A stretch of 64,000 bases of DNA from Trichobilharzia regenti (GCA_944472135.2 OX235270.1:76827168-76891167), one strand, 5' to 3'. Shown: positions 57,201-60,698, counted from the first letter of the stretch. The notes: a model not told the origin generated them from the letters alone. Translations and numbers: made by a program.

Positions 57201-57563
57201 CTCATAAATTTTTATCAAAACACATTTATTTAACTCGTTGATCATTTTTTCAGGATATTCTTGACTTTTCTCCAAGAGTTGTGTACTGTGTATAATACTC
57301 AGAGAATTAATATCGTCTATGCTTAATTGATAAAAGTCTGCAGGGTTTATTTGACTAATAACCTGTTGTAAATGTTTGCACAAACTTTGATTTGATACTA
57401 AAAATGAGTGGTGAAAATAATTCACTTTATATCGTGATTGAAGTTCAGCGTCAAGTAGACGTGATTTACTTTGCAATTGATGTGTTGTTATGCTAACACA
57501 TGAAAAATGCTCAGCTAACTCATTCTTATTAAAATTCGGTGGTTCAATTGAATTTTCTTGATC
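1208..57563 (-). CDS. Spectrin-superfamily gene (beta-spectrin-like), partial, 11 exons
   Basis: Eleven minus-strand exons join in phase (4287 nt, 1429 codons) into one open product made mostly of spectrin-like three-helix repeats. Seen: Trp-containing helix A starts (SLESWIEEK, QLWLRN, LQEWLTEK, NRWLDKFF, DLEDERIWTHEK), long amphipathic helices and repeat-like spacing. Family knowledge: spectrins are rod-shaped actin cross-linkers of the membrane skeleton, working as alpha/beta tetramers. The DLEDE-x-x-W helix start and the linker style look most like beta-spectrin repeats, but an alpha, beta-heavy or other spectrin-repeat protein is not excluded. No actin-binding, PH, SH3 or EF-hand domain is in the window, so both ends are missing. 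Introns are long (up to about 11 kb) and packed with retroelements. All exon borders have AG acceptors and GT donors; I set them by phase agreement, not by transcript data. Confidence 0.8.
1575..1963 (+). mobile_element. SINE-A, full-length copy with 13-bp target duplication
   Basis: This 389-bp element has a tRNA-like part at about 1795-1870: an A-box-like GTGGCTCAATTG and a B box GGGTTCGAATCCC, with CTTGTAA as anticodon loop, closely like tRNA-Thr(TGT). The 13-base sequence aaaatctcattta occurs at 1562-1574 and again at 1964-1976, a perfect target-site duplication. The 5' 220 bases are shared with 58990-59207. A hammerhead-like module follows the tRNA part (1864-1910). Confidence 0.85.
1864..1910 (+). 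ncRNA. Hammerhead-derived module in SINE-A (degenerate)
   Basis: The order is hammerhead-like: left arm ATACTG, then AAAGAG, a stem GTCC/GGAC, GAAA, a short palindromic stem (ACAG/TTGT), and a right arm CAGTAC pairing with the left arm. The CUGANGA box is damaged (CTAAAGA), so self-cleavage is unlikely. Confidence 0.55.
2417..2577 (-). CDS. Spectrin-like gene exon, helix B/C
   Basis: I found this 161-nt exon by looking for the piece needed to bridge phases between 9995 and 1370. It has acceptor TTCTTCTTCAAG and donor TATAG/GTAATT. It starts in phase 0 with EHSKVLSTLDSQMKKSE and ends with two bases of an Arg codon, giving IYQLY-R joined to DLEDERIW of the next exon. That join is a textbook helix C to helix A linker. 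The exon is AT-rich and Lys-rich, with one Trp (RKFWKIQ). Confidence 0.82.
2578..4137. other. Intron, no gene seen
   Basis: This AT-rich intronic sequence of the spectrin-like gene holds short open frames at 3526-3753 (+) and 3674-3862 (-) that have no recognisable domain or splice context. I see no repeat match to the other elements here. Confidence 0.6.
4440..5110 (-). mobile_element. LINE 3'-part fragment, decayed
   Basis: Read on the minus strand it matches the fragments at 17875-18870 and 40895-41640, for example the shared run gagcgcctg near 4624 and 18380. In the better copy the same part encodes a C-terminal LINE region (KARIRKARQALMTLKP). Stops and indels break every frame. The preceding 300 bases may be part of the same insertion but I could not align them. 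Confidence 0.55.
5280..5435 (+). mobile_element. Short fragment of Penelope-like family 2
   Basis: The run around 5308-5425 matches 7750-7870 of the longer copy (cgaaac-catccag, tatggaat-acattc, ccga/cca-ttctacactcac) with many changes. It contains no coding signal of its own. Confidence 0.5.
5436..7484. other. Intron, no gene seen; small GT repeat
   Basis: AT-rich intronic sequence with a short (GT)n run at 6331-6346. Nothing else recognisable on either strand. Confidence 0.6.
7485..9727 (+). mobile_element. Penelope-like element, family 2, copy A, with terminal inverted repeats
   Basis: Coding remains in order: a degraded RT motif (GPSLGPI near 8008-8031, matching MGSPLGPI of the copy at 59661-61740), THFLSFVPIKF near 8300-8345 (matching THFHSFVPIKY), and a GIY-YIG-like end near 8755-8960 with Cys-rich and SHMSDNPH-like runs. 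Frameshifts and stops make it inactive. The 5' end (7527-7660) and the 3' end (about 9605-9727) are inverted copies of each other, sharing taatggccagttatgc and cacgtagaataacagatt. The 3' tail from about 9100 has no coding sense; the 86-residue open frame at 9290-9550 is probably chance. Confidence 0.8.
9728..9994. other. Intron stretch next to exon donor
   Basis: Ordinary AT-rich sequence between the Penelope-like copy and the exon at 9995; no feature seen. Confidence 0.5.
9995..10371 (-). CDS. Spectrin-like gene exon, full repeat
   Basis: This 377-nt exon has acceptor TTTTCAACTAG and donor TAT/GTAAGT. Two bases complete the split Gly codon, then 125 codons follow in frame. The start (CNELNRWLDKFFLK) has the helix A Trp, followed by helices rich in Leu, Glu and Asn (LLEYLTDECGLN, TEHLNELDLKKKLL). 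A helix C Trp is seen in RSWTKK. The repeat is somewhat longer than 106 residues and more diverged than the one at 45327-45635. Confidence 0.86.
10372..11990. other. Intron, no gene seen
   Basis: No open frame, repeat or RNA signature that I can support. Confidence 0.6.
11990..12233 (-). mobile_element. Sm-alpha-like hammerhead SINE, minus copy
   Basis: This minus copy runs from a leader ending near 12233, through the hammerhead (12207-12147), a 3' segment CCACCAATTGTATAC, and a block beginning GAAGCATCTGCACAAG. The tRNA-like head is missing. The 110-base core (12124-12233) is almost identical to the inverted plus copy at 12431-12540, with a single clear difference. Sm-alpha elements with this hammerhead are known from schistosomes. 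Confidence 0.85.
12147..12207 (-). ncRNA. Hammerhead ribozyme, sequence-intact, minus strand
   Basis: Core box CTGACGAG (plus positions 12186-12193), stem II GTCC/GGAC with loop CAAATA, GAAA, and a very short palindromic stem III (ATGC/GCAT). Stem I is ATCCAG/CTGGAT plus a distal GCAG/CTGC. The predicted cut follows GCATC, between plus positions 12161 and 12160. Every core position agrees with the consensus, and the fold matches the natural schistosome hammerhead as I recall it. Confidence 0.9.
12238..12546 (+). mobile_element. Sm-alpha-like hammerhead SINE, plus copy
   Basis: This copy opens with the block GAAGCATCTGCACAAG, then a tRNA-like head at about 12352-12432 with A-box-like TGGCCTAGTGGATAACG and B box GGGTTCGAGCC (a likely internal RNA polymerase III promoter, closest to a tRNA-Arg D-arm), and finally the hammerhead. 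The arrangement relative to the minus copy is permuted, as expected for units taken from a tandem or circular source. Confidence 0.85.
12457..12516 (+). ncRNA. Hammerhead ribozyme, sequence-intact, plus strand
   Basis: Core CTGACGAG at 12471-12478, stem II GTCC/GGAC, GAAA at 12492-12495, stem III ATGC/GCAT, cleavage predicted after C12503. Stem I pairs ATCCAG with CTGGAT and GCAG with CTGC. No inactivating change is visible. Short stem III suggests cleavage may need a dimer, as described for Sm-alpha hammerheads. Confidence 0.92.
12547..13702. other. Intron, no gene seen
   Basis: AT-rich sequence without a supported feature. Confidence 0.6.
13703..14975 (-). mobile_element. Penelope-like element, family 2, copy B, internally deleted
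   Basis: The part from 13747 to about 14640 is a near-identical inverted copy of the 3' part of copy A (8860-9727). Reading the minus strand upstream of it (14860 down to about 14690) gives QYTHFLSVVQMR and then VIQDILTENGYL, matching QYTHFHSFVPIKY and VYDTLIENGY of the near-intact element. The whole reverse-transcriptase core is deleted. Inverted ends lie at 13747-13875 and 14877-14975, as in copy A. It is non-autonomous. Confidence 0.8.
14976..16840. other. Intron, no gene seen
   Basis: The short open frame at 14996-15253 (-) has no recognisable domain. No repeat match found. Confidence 0.55.
16845..17062 (+). mobile_element. SINE-A copy, 5' truncated
   Basis: Starts in the tRNA-like head (GTGGCTTAATGGTCTGGGTG), has B box GAGTTCGAACCCC, the hammerhead-derived module at 16917-16963, and the complete family 3' tail ending AATCAAATCCCTACAAAACA. 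It lies 90 bases from the exon at 17154-17292. Confidence 0.82.
16917..16963 (+). ncRNA. Hammerhead-derived module in SINE-A (degenerate)
   Basis: Arms GTACTG and CAGTAC pair; between them TGAAGAGTCCC, a damaged stem II partner (GGAG in place of GGAC), GAAA and a palindromic stem-III-like AGCT. Position C3 of the catalytic box is absent. Confidence 0.5.
17154..17292 (-). CDS. Spectrin-like gene exon, helix C of a repeat
   Basis: This 139-nt exon has acceptor CAATCATCAG and donor AGAG/GTAATT. It starts in phase 0 and ends with one base of a Gly codon that the exon at 9995-10371 completes. It encodes AVVNTIVQYPRIADQLSEAL and then LMALWENLRKSMRERGAYM, the helix C with a conserved Trp. It completes the repeat begun by the preceding exon. 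A SINE-A copy lies about 90 bases beyond its donor. Confidence 0.86.
17875..18870 (-). mobile_element. LINE 3'-part copy, decayed
   Basis: The minus strand reads from about 18490 with FNEVAYFTYFGSIGGRDK and KARIRKARQALMTLKP, the region after the reverse-transcriptase domain in this LINE group. The 3' end carries CCTACAGTTCCACTCGGACC followed by an AT-rich tail, like the ends of the other LINE and SINE-C copies. Stops and shifts are frequent. The clade is not certain; the endonuclease-bearing copy at 20259-23141 looks APE-type. Confidence 0.7.
19056..19240 (-). mobile_element. Second hammerhead SINE family, minus copy
   Basis: On the minus strand: a tRNA-like head with B box GGGTTTGAATC (about 19165), then the hammerhead (19133-19074) and a tail GATCGCCTCCAACCATCT. 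The same tail occurs inverted at 19372-19393. Decayed relatives are at 46621-46800 (-) and near 37310-37390 (-). Confidence 0.7.
19074..19133 (-). ncRNA. Hammerhead ribozyme, second family, nearly intact
   Basis: Core CTGACGAG, GAAA and a palindromic stem III (ACCT/AGGT) with predicted cut after GGTC are all present. Outer stem I GCAGG/CCTGC pairs. Two faults are visible: stem II reads GTCC/GCAC in place of GGAC, and the first stem I pair next to the core is A-C. Activity is doubtful. Confidence 0.7.
19286..19494. repeat. Inverted repeat, arms of 78 and 77 bases
   Basis: Arms 19286-19363 and 19418-19494 are near-perfect reverse complements, sharing cagactgaattctatcagt and accattcta-gtgactcgcca, around a 54-base spacer. 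The spacer itself contains the inverted tail of the neighbouring hammerhead SINE. It could fold as a cruciform or RNA hairpin. Confidence 0.85.
20014..20193 (-). CDS. Spectrin-like gene exon, helix A/B of a repeat
   Basis: This 180-nt, phase 0-0 exon of 60 codons has acceptor TTATTTTCAG and donor CAG/GTAATT. It opens with LQEWLTEKKEITEEWDETG, a helix A with Trp, and continues into a helix B (YAQHRQMENELEFNNERVKQ). Together with the next exon (17154-17292) it forms one repeat of about 106 residues, the normal length. A LINE insertion begins only about 65 bases upstream of its acceptor (from about 20259), yet the splice site is intact. Confidence 0.88.
20318..21022 (+). pseudogene. LINE endonuclease domain
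   Basis: This 234-residue frame contains QCYAPTNVSEQEKK, the metal-binding GDMNAKLG, the HKATWISPDGHT block and the terminal SDHFLV motif with the catalytic His. These are the hallmarks of an APE-type LINE endonuclease, which nicks target DNA to prime reverse transcription. The N-terminal third is missing and a stop at 21020-21022 ends the frame before the reverse transcriptase. Confidence 0.85.
21138..22290 (+). pseudogene. LINE reverse transcriptase, broken into three frames
   Basis: Frames at 21138-21422, 21444-21665 and 21766-22203 give, in order, a linker, the motif GKGAGPDGIPLEALKA, then PEQAGFRKGESCSDQ and LNLIDFETALTA. Motif A has lost its usual F-D ending. The catalytic YADD is replaced by RVDD (22271-22282), so the first residues of the site are altered. 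Frames are separated by stops or shifts; the copy cannot make an active enzyme. Confidence 0.82.
23161..25560. other. Intron, no gene seen
   Basis: AT-rich intronic sequence. A few open frames (for example 24102-24392 -, 25018-25209 -) lack domains and splice context. I see no repeat match here. Confidence 0.55.
25570..25900 (-). mobile_element. SINE-A copy, degenerate
   Basis: The minus strand carries the tRNA-like head (GGCTAAATGGTATACGAGC then TTGTGACGG), preceded by the family 5' region (TGAATTGATAGAAGTTAG) and followed by a degenerate hammerhead module. The B box is mutated. Confidence 0.7.
26442..26532 (-). CDS. Spectrin-like gene exon, short (30 codons)
   Basis: This 91-nt exon is bounded by CTACCATAG and ATT/GTAAGT. 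Its first base completes an Arg codon left by the exon at 34014-34192. It then encodes YTKLLNEAREQVDSTKDM and onward to ELQQIQI, a helix C end running into the next repeat's linker. It is supported by the strong splice sites, phase agreement on both sides and the coiled-coil pattern. The small ribosome-free context gives no other explanation for the reading frame. Confidence 0.8.
26777..27012 (+). mobile_element. SINE-C, well-preserved copy
   Basis: The tRNA-like head (26777-26852) has a paired acceptor stem (GTCGGTG/CGCCGAC), A-box-like TGGTATAGCGGTTAGG and B box GGTTCGATCCC. The anticodon arm folds as a 5-bp stem with a 4-base loop, so it is not a working tRNA. The 3' end CCCTATGTTCCACTGGAAAC matches the LINE tail at about 23101. 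Confidence 0.85.
27214..27269. repeat. (AT)n microsatellite
   Basis: About 28 uninterrupted AT units. Confidence 0.97.
27270..28289. other. Intron, no gene seen
   Basis: AT-rich; the open frame at 27327-27620 has no recognisable domain. Confidence 0.5.
28290..29325 (+). mobile_element. LINE fragment, decayed reverse transcriptase to tail
   Basis: The plus strand reads LPQQAGFSKKKLCADHV and then LDFIDFKEASNG near 28370-28520, matching PEQAGFRKGESC and LIDFETA of the copy at 20259-23141. A degenerate C-terminal region and a tail GCCCTGTGTTCCAATTTGAA end it. Many stops; about the same family but more diverged. Confidence 0.75.
29508..29655 (-). mobile_element. SINE-B copy, 5' part lost
   Basis: On the minus strand: part of the tRNA-like head with GGATTTGAGCC, then ACACCTGATATCTACGG and the family body to GGAATCAAGCTGTAATC with a long A/T-rich tail at 29463-29515. 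Confidence 0.8.
29656..29960 (-). other. Unidentified open stretch, perhaps old coding sequence
   Basis: From about 29925 down to 29690 the minus strand stays open and reads TDLQHLTLGNVNLS, ERWSAHSAIQVKHIFDTLRP and then AGTVTWLLPGDEQSLEIRF. The composition is unlike the AT-rich introns and looks like real protein. It does not fit the phase of the spectrin exons on either side (34014 joins 26532 directly). A weak acceptor (CTACGCAG) and possible donor (GTAATA) exist. I do not recognise the family. Confidence 0.35.
29961..31830. other. Intron, no gene seen
   Basis: AT-rich sequence; open frames here (for example 30794-30976 -) are short and featureless. Confidence 0.5.
31838..32066 (+). mobile_element. 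SINE-C copy, decayed head
   Basis: Head GTGGTTCGGGGGTAGAGTG and GAGGTTCATTCCCC, body AAACTTCAAAGC and tail GAAGCCCTGAATGCTCCACT. Similar to 26777-27012 with many substitutions. Confidence 0.75.
32300..33230 (+). mobile_element. Penelope-like element 3' fragment (GIY-YIG end and tail)
   Basis: Near 32362-32460 the plus strand reads REHHPAWLQRGG and then SAITEHLVNTVT, matching REHLPAWLSKGV and SSILEHLVQTG of the copy at 59661-61740. About 700 bases of tail follow. The last part (33130-33200) aligns with 61640-61715 and holds a hammerhead-like motif. The reverse transcriptase is missing. Confidence 0.72.
33140..33200 (+). ncRNA. Hammerhead-like motif in Penelope-like tail (degenerate)
   Basis: CTGTTGA, then a weak stem, GAAA at about 33190, a palindromic stem AAGAT/ATCTT, and flanking GTACAG/CTGAAC arms. 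A6 of the box is T, so it should be inactive. Hammerheads in Penelope-like elements are published knowledge. Confidence 0.4.
33240..34013. other. Intron, no gene seen
   Basis: Nothing recognisable beyond ordinary AT-rich sequence. Confidence 0.55.
34014..34192 (-). CDS. Spectrin-like gene exon, part of a repeat
   Basis: This 179-nt exon has acceptor AAAACAG and donor TAG/GTTAGT. It starts in phase 0 (KQKDTTTILSSLEPQ) and ends after two bases of an Arg codon, which the next exon completes. The sequence reads as helix B to helix C of a spectrin repeat, without a helix A or its Trp. The helix A half that should come before it is missing, so a small exon may lie unseen between 34193 and 45326. 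Confidence 0.8.
34440..34750 (-). mobile_element. LINE 3'-end fragment
   Basis: Minus-strand match to 40905-41230: both have the CTCATCTCCTCC-rich run and the GTCCTATCCATCTCC part on the plus strand. It is followed at once by a SINE-C end. Confidence 0.6.
34751..34846 (+). mobile_element. SINE-C 3' fragment
   Basis: GAAAGGTTAGGCGTGGGGCT through AACGAGACTTCAAAGCACT matches the SINE-C body. The tRNA head and final tail are missing. Confidence 0.55.
34847..40700. other. Long intron stretch, no gene seen
   Basis: Only faint traces: a decayed hammerhead-family fragment near 37310-37390 (shared GTGTTGCAGTTGGAGACG), and open frames at 36962-37189 (+), 38505-38783 (-) and 39279-39464 (+) with no recognisable domain. 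A spectrin helix A exon is expected somewhere between 34193 and 45326 but I did not find it. Confidence 0.4.
40895..42000 (-). mobile_element. LINE 3'-part copy, decayed
   Basis: Minus strand: tail GCCCTATGTTCTACTCGGAA at 40925-40950, then homology to 17875-18600 across about 700 bases (plus-strand GCATATCTTGTCTTTCCGAT is shared with CCTTGCCTTTCTGAT near 18388). The end near 42000 is not sharp. Frames are broken. Confidence 0.6.
42680..42960 (-). mobile_element. LINE 3' fragment
   Basis: Plus-strand text GTGTGATATCACCCAACTGT near 42835 matches GTGTGATTTCACCCAACTGT near 18073. Short and decayed. Confidence 0.5.
43335..43480 (-). mobile_element. Sm-alpha-like element, heavily decayed
   Basis: The minus strand gives AACATCCAGATGATAAGCCT and then CTAAACGCGCGTCTTGG, a mutated hammerhead (core ATGATAAG in place of CTGATGAG, GAAA now TAAA). 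Upstream CTGAGGGACG matches the linker before the intact copy's ribozyme. Confidence 0.6.
43860..44190 (+). mobile_element. SINE-A copy, degenerate
   Basis: 5' region CACGAATTAGTAGAGGTTAG, tRNA-like GTTGCCTTGTAAACAGAAGG with B box GGGTTCGAAAC, a ruined hammerhead module and a tail with GGCTCTCTAGCTGATATC. Confidence 0.72.
44328..44509 (-). mobile_element. SINE-B copy
   Basis: Minus strand: GCGTCGGTGACACAGTGG, GGTTCGAGCC and the body ATCTGATATGTATGGTCGG to GGAATCAAGCTGTAAATC. Nearly complete. Confidence 0.85.
44868..45060 (+). mobile_element. SINE-B copy
   Basis: Starts GATGACACAGCGGTTAG, B box GGTTCGATCCC, body CACCTGATATCTATGGTC to GGAATCAAGTTTTAATC. It lies 360 bases from the inverted copy at 44328-44509. 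Confidence 0.82.
45327..45635 (-). CDS. Spectrin-like gene exon, one complete repeat
   Basis: This 309-nt, phase 0-0 exon of 103 codons is bounded by TTCCTTAG and CAG/GTGAGT. It encodes almost exactly one spectrin repeat: helix A with the conserved Trp (DDNQLWLRNIEISVATHQLP), helix B (SVEEAKIELDLHKELGEQ) and helix C with a second conserved Trp (RLDRLENGWSELMQMW). It follows the FFQ linker of the exon at 47426-48479 directly. This is the clearest evidence for the family. The length is close to the usual 106 residues. Confidence 0.93.
45636..47425. other. Intron with one decayed hammerhead-family fragment
   Basis: At 46621-46800 the minus strand matches the second hammerhead family (AACGAGTGTCTACAAGCAC, degenerate core GTTAACGAG, GGGACC). 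The rest is AT-rich without features. Confidence 0.5.
47426..48479 (-). CDS. Spectrin-like gene exon with Glu/Asp-rich loop and clear repeats
   Basis: This 1054-nt exon is the largest found. Its acceptor is ACCTTTAAG and its donor is CAG/GTAATC. Its first base completes the split Lys codon of the preceding exon. After about 115 residues of helix comes a strongly acidic block of about 80 residues (for example DEDNEDEDEEEGSE and DDEEVEEEEEQ), then a basic, Gln-rich stretch (RQQQRHRRNK). The last 150 residues are convincing spectrin repeat: KEWIIRKRELLISTDDLGTD, then WESLQLELRNRQDKLL and the linker SAELQQFFQ. The plus-strand open frame over this exon (47939-48265) is only the mirror of the acidic codons. 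Confidence 0.9.
48480..49049. other. Intron, no gene seen
   Basis: Nothing recognisable. Confidence 0.5.
49050..49295 (-). mobile_element. SINE-A copy
   Basis: Minus strand: tRNA-like GGCTCAATGGTCTACGAAC, TTGTAACCAGAAGG, B box GGGTTCGAACCCC, the hammerhead module (49128-49083) and a tail interrupted at the left end. The head resembles tRNA-Thr(TGT). Confidence 0.82.
49083..49128 (-). ncRNA. Hammerhead-derived module in SINE-A
   Basis: GTGCTG arm, ATGAAGGG box, stem GTCC/GGAC intact, GAAA intact, palindromic stem III (AGCT), arm CAGTAC. Position 3 is A in place of the invariant C, so cleavage should be abolished. Confidence 0.6.
49296..50368. other. Intron, no gene seen
   Basis: Open frame 49397-49594 (+) has no recognisable domain; nothing else noted. 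Confidence 0.5.
50369..51144 (-). CDS. Spectrin-like gene exon with acidic insertion
   Basis: This 776-nt exon follows a polypyrimidine-AG acceptor (TTTTTACAG) and ends at a GTAAGC donor. It starts in phase 0 (IIEQLKLFPKH) and ends with two bases of a Lys codon, completed by the next exon. The first 60 or so residues form a coiled-coil helix. The middle (about residues 60-170) is an acidic, low-complexity stretch with EEEEEIKDE and many Asp, Ser and Thr. The end returns to a repeat-like helix and starts a new one with SLESWIEEK, a typical spectrin helix A start. The middle is probably an unstructured loop inserted in a repeat. Confidence 0.82.
51145..51884. other. Intron, no gene seen
   Basis: AT-rich stretch with many TATA runs; no feature. 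Confidence 0.55.
51885..51970 (-). mobile_element. Sm-alpha-like fragment, minus strand
   Basis: Minus strand CGAAGCATTTCCAAAAGG and CCTACATGTCAGCAGGGG match the block CGAAGCATCTGCACAAG and CCGACATGTCAACCTGAG of the element at 11990-12233. Confidence 0.6.
52020..52225 (+). mobile_element. Sm-alpha-like element with decayed hammerhead
   Basis: A degenerate tRNA-like head (GTAACCCAAGTGATCTAG) precedes the ribozyme region. It lies head-to-head with the minus fragment 51885-51970, as at 11990-12546. Confidence 0.72.
52140..52205 (+). ncRNA. Hammerhead ribozyme, inactivated copy
   Basis: Stem I (CCCAG/CTGG), stem II (GTCC/GGAC) and GAAA are kept. The core reads ATGACGAG, so C3 is A, and the base before the cleavage site (position 16.1) has changed from T to C. 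Both faults should block cleavage. Confidence 0.75.
52226..55225. other. Intron, no gene seen; one faint SINE-A trace
   Basis: At 54138-54185 the minus strand has ACGAAACAGTTCTCCAG, a remnant of the SINE-A module. The open frame at 52617-52880 (+) has no recognisable domain. Confidence 0.45.
55226..55325. repeat. Inverted pair of SINE-A hammerhead modules
   Basis: Arms 55226-55262 and 55289-55325 are reverse complements in 35 of 37 positions. Each is the hammerhead-derived part of SINE-A; the left one reads on the minus strand (box ATGAAGAG after GTACTG), the right one on the plus strand without its left arm. Confidence 0.85.
55289..55413 (+). mobile_element. SINE-A 3' part
   Basis: From the module's stem II through GTCCAGTACTCCCAGG and the tail CAATCAAACAAAATCC to CCAATACTTG. 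No tRNA head. Confidence 0.75.
55414..56705. other. Intron, no gene seen
   Basis: Nothing recognisable on either strand. Confidence 0.5.
56706..57563 (-). CDS. Spectrin-like gene exon (first visible in window)
   Basis: This 858-nt exon of 286 codons opens after an AG acceptor (CTAAA on the plus strand at 57564) with Asp-Gln-Glu-Asn and ends before a GTAGGT donor. A second possible donor 4 bases further downstream would break the phase with the next exon. The product is helical and rich in Leu, Gln and Glu with heptad-like spacing. It contains an Asn/Ser/Asp-rich linker around residues 130-145 (codon runs for SDNSNNSNDQ), so the repeat signal is weak here compared with the later exons. Upstream exons must exist but I found none between 57564 and 64000. 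Confidence 0.72.
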
Positions 57564-58770
57564 CTAAATATTACATTGAACAAAGGAAAGAAATGAATAC
57601 GATATGGACGGTATTTTCTACATAATATTATTTAAACAAAATTTGCAATTGTAATACTGCAAATAGGACTGAATGAGATTGAATTAGAAGACGGGGTAGT
57701 AGGTAGGCAGTTCTGATAGTGATTTATATGCATAGAAAATATACAGCTGATAAAAATATGAGAAAGAATGATTAGATGAAGTCTTTTTGTGAATTTTGTA
57801 ACACAAACACTGGAGATTCAAAGGGTGAGATATAATCAGTGGAATGAGAAAATATGTGAATACATTTTGCGTGCATTTATATCAGTATTAAAATTAACTG
57901 CCTACAAGCATTCAATATAATTCATAGTATTAATATTTCTGGTTCCACCTTCACTACCTATTTTATGATATTATTCACAGTCCTATAACTGTGGATCAAG
58001 AAGAAGATATATGAATGGCTGACAGTTATTACCTCAGAACCACCTTCGTTTAAACAAATCAAAATCGCAGAAGAACTGAATAGTTCGTCTACGCACACTT
58101 GCTGCAAAGAAATAAGTCCCTAAGCATTTTAGAAGTGCACTGTAGCAGCAAAGGTCTCCATGACCACTATGTCTGTAATCTTCTGTGCCTGCGGGATTCA
58201 CACGTGCCTAACGACATATCTGGGATACACAAATCTGACAACTCTGCCATAAGTTGCGCGTTTAAGAAAAATTTTGTATTGCTTTCTGATGAACACCAGA
58301 AAGAATATCAGTTAAACGTCATACATAATTCCAACTTTTTTGAAACAACACATACTTCAAGTTCGCAACACCTCCCTTCACCGAGTAATATATAAAATCC
58401 AGTGAAGATAACAACAGCTCATATCAGAACATAAAAACCGTTTAAATCTGACGGTATAAAAAGAGGACATAGCGTTGATTCATCTACATGAAGAATAAGC
58501 ACCCACTGTTTTAGATGACAAAAACAATGCACTAATCCATAAGACCAAATTGTATTCTGATATCCTGAGATTAGGTGAAGGCAACAGTAAATGTGGAAGA
58601 GAAACAAAAAACGCTATAACTGATTTGGAGGCATTCAAACGTATCATATGGTCAGATAATGTCCTGTGTGTTTGTCACTCCAAAAGTCCATAAACATGAA
58701 GTTTTTATCCTGCCAAATGTTTAATCCTTTTAAATTGTTAGCATCCGACGGTTAAACAGAATGTTTCAAC
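57564..58770. other. Upstream stretch, possible decayed coding fragment
   Basis: Open frame 58099-58395 (+) and, in another frame near 58500-58640, DDKNNALIHKTKLYSDILRL look protein-like but are broken by stops. They may be remains of a mobile element; I do not recognise the family. Confidence 0.3.
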
Positions 58771-58811
58771 ATGTTTAGTCTAATCTTTGAAGGTGAAACT
58801 ACATTGCATAT

Positions 58812-59238
58812 AACAGGATTTCATCATCAGCTGGCATTGGTTAGAGAACCACTGGAAAACCTAGAAGTACTGGACAGCTGTTTCTTCCTAGCTCGCGGCT
58901 CTTCAGCGGTAAACAACGACTGGGGTTCAAAACCACGACCTTCCGGTTACAAGACGAGCTTGTAGACCATTAAGCCACTGGGACTCGATCGAATGGGGCA
59001 TGAATTCTAACTTTTACCAATTCACGACACATTGTAACCGCTAGCCAATGTCTTCGGCTAGTAATTGTCGTCACAACCGACCTGCTGCACCCTTCTGGTC
59101 ACGACTTCTCACTGGAACCCCAGGTAACTACCTACCTGAATAGGGCCAGTCGCCAGAGAGCATCTCAACGATATTCGAGTATTGTTTTGTAGGGATTTGA
59201 TTGATTCGTTACAGGATTTCATCATCAGCTAGTATTGG
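58812..59238 (-). mobile_element. SINE-A, full-length copy with tandem junction
   Basis: Minus strand: the end of one unit (GATGAAATCCTGTAACGAA, CAAATCCCTACAAAACAA) runs straight into the 5' part of another (GTTGAGATGCTC, then CAGGTAGGTAGTTACCTGGG), the tRNA-like head, the hammerhead module (58914-58867) and the tail. This is a head-to-tail join of two units. Confidence 0.8.
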
Positions 59239-59370
59239 TTGAAGAGTCCCACACTAGCACGAAACAGCTGTTCAGTACTCTCAGGTTTTCCAATGGTTCT
59301 CTAACCAATGCCAGCTCATGATGAAATCCTGTAACCAATCAATCAAATCCTTACAAACCAATACTGTATT
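59239..59370 (+). mobile_element. SINE-A 3' part, plus strand
   Basis: TTGAAGAGTCCCACACTAGC through GAAACAGCTGTTCAGTACTC and the complete tail. It abuts the minus copy directly, giving a tail-to-module inversion. Confidence 0.75.
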
Positions 59371-59660
59371 GTTATGTTTCTTCTTTCCTCAAAAGCACAA
59401 ACATTTACTGGAAAGAAACTTCTGTCTATAAAACTTTACCAAATATTGTAAGACTTAGATTAGATTACTTATAAAATGCGTAAAACGGCTGTTTCTTCAG
59501 TTTGATACCTCAACGCAGTATTATGACCCAGTGAAACTATCCACTGTCTAGCTCATGAGGTCTTCACACCATGTGCCCAAAACTTTGACTTATCTAATAC
59601 TTTTCATACAAATCCCCAGAAATAATTATTGAAATGTATATGTCTGAAGTGTCAGTCTGA

Positions 59661-60698
59661 CTAACCATTCACTTACCGGAACTAGAACGCTTCAAATCCA
59701 GTCTAGTGGATTGTTGTTATCAGTACAAAAACCTCAAATGCGACAGTAAACGTTTCTTGACAAAGGAGCACAGAGAAGAACTAAAAAAACTGATAAATGA
59801 TGAGAGACTGATAATCACAAAGCCGGATAAAGGATCAGGATTAGTCCTCCTTGATAGAAGTGACTATAGTAAAAGGATGAATGATATATTGAAGGACACA
59901 CAGAAGTTTCAAAAACTTGAGGAGAAGAAAGATTTCAGTAACAAAATAGAGAATGAATTAACCAAACGTTTGAAGAAACTAAAGGAAGAGCAGATATTTT
60001 CTGAAAGTTTATATGAAGAAATCTGACCAACGGGCACGTATACGTTAAGATTGTATGGCCAACCTAAACTGCATAAACCGGGGGTACCATCAAGACCAAT
60101 ATTTGATATGCAAAATTCGCCCTACCATGCTCTAGCTAGATGGTTAGTAAATATTCTCAAACCTTTGCATGAGAAGATAGTGAAATATAGCGTCAAAGAT
60201 GTATTTGAATTCGTAGACAAAATAAAAGATATTAACATCAAGGACAAAACCATGATATCTCTGGACATAACATCATTATTCACAAATGTACCTTTAATAG
60301 AAACAGTTAATTACATAGGCGAACAAGTGGACAAGCTGTCGATAAACATTGGCATACATACTGAGATCCTAAAAGAATTGATATTAAGATGTACCATGAA
60401 TGTAAATTTCAAATTTAACGGCATGATTTACAGACAAGTTGACGGGGTGGCGATGGGCTCCCCATTGGGTCCCATTCTGGCTGATTTCTTTCTAAGTAAG
60501 CTAGAAAATGGACCTCTGAACAACCTTATCAGTAAGTTCTCATTTTATTGCCGATATATGGATGATACCTTTATTCTTTGTGATAATTGTTCTGATAAGA
60601 GTACAATAATCACTGAATCCAATGAAGTACATTCGGCTATGAAATTCACATGCGAAGAGGAATGCCAAGACACAGAATTGCCTTCCTGGATGTCCTAA
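59661..60698 (+). pseudogene. Penelope-like reverse transcriptase, one stop
   Basis: A TGA at 60024-60026 stands where the family has Arg before PTGTYTLRLYGQPK; the two halves are in the same frame. Motifs: TKPDKGSGLVLLDR, GQPKLHKPGVPSRPI, catalytic SLDITSLFTNVP, GVAMGSPLGPILADFF and the YMDD box at 60555-60566. The frame shifts at about 60650-60680 into the C-terminal part. With a single C-to-T stop and one shift, this is a young copy. Confidence 0.88.
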
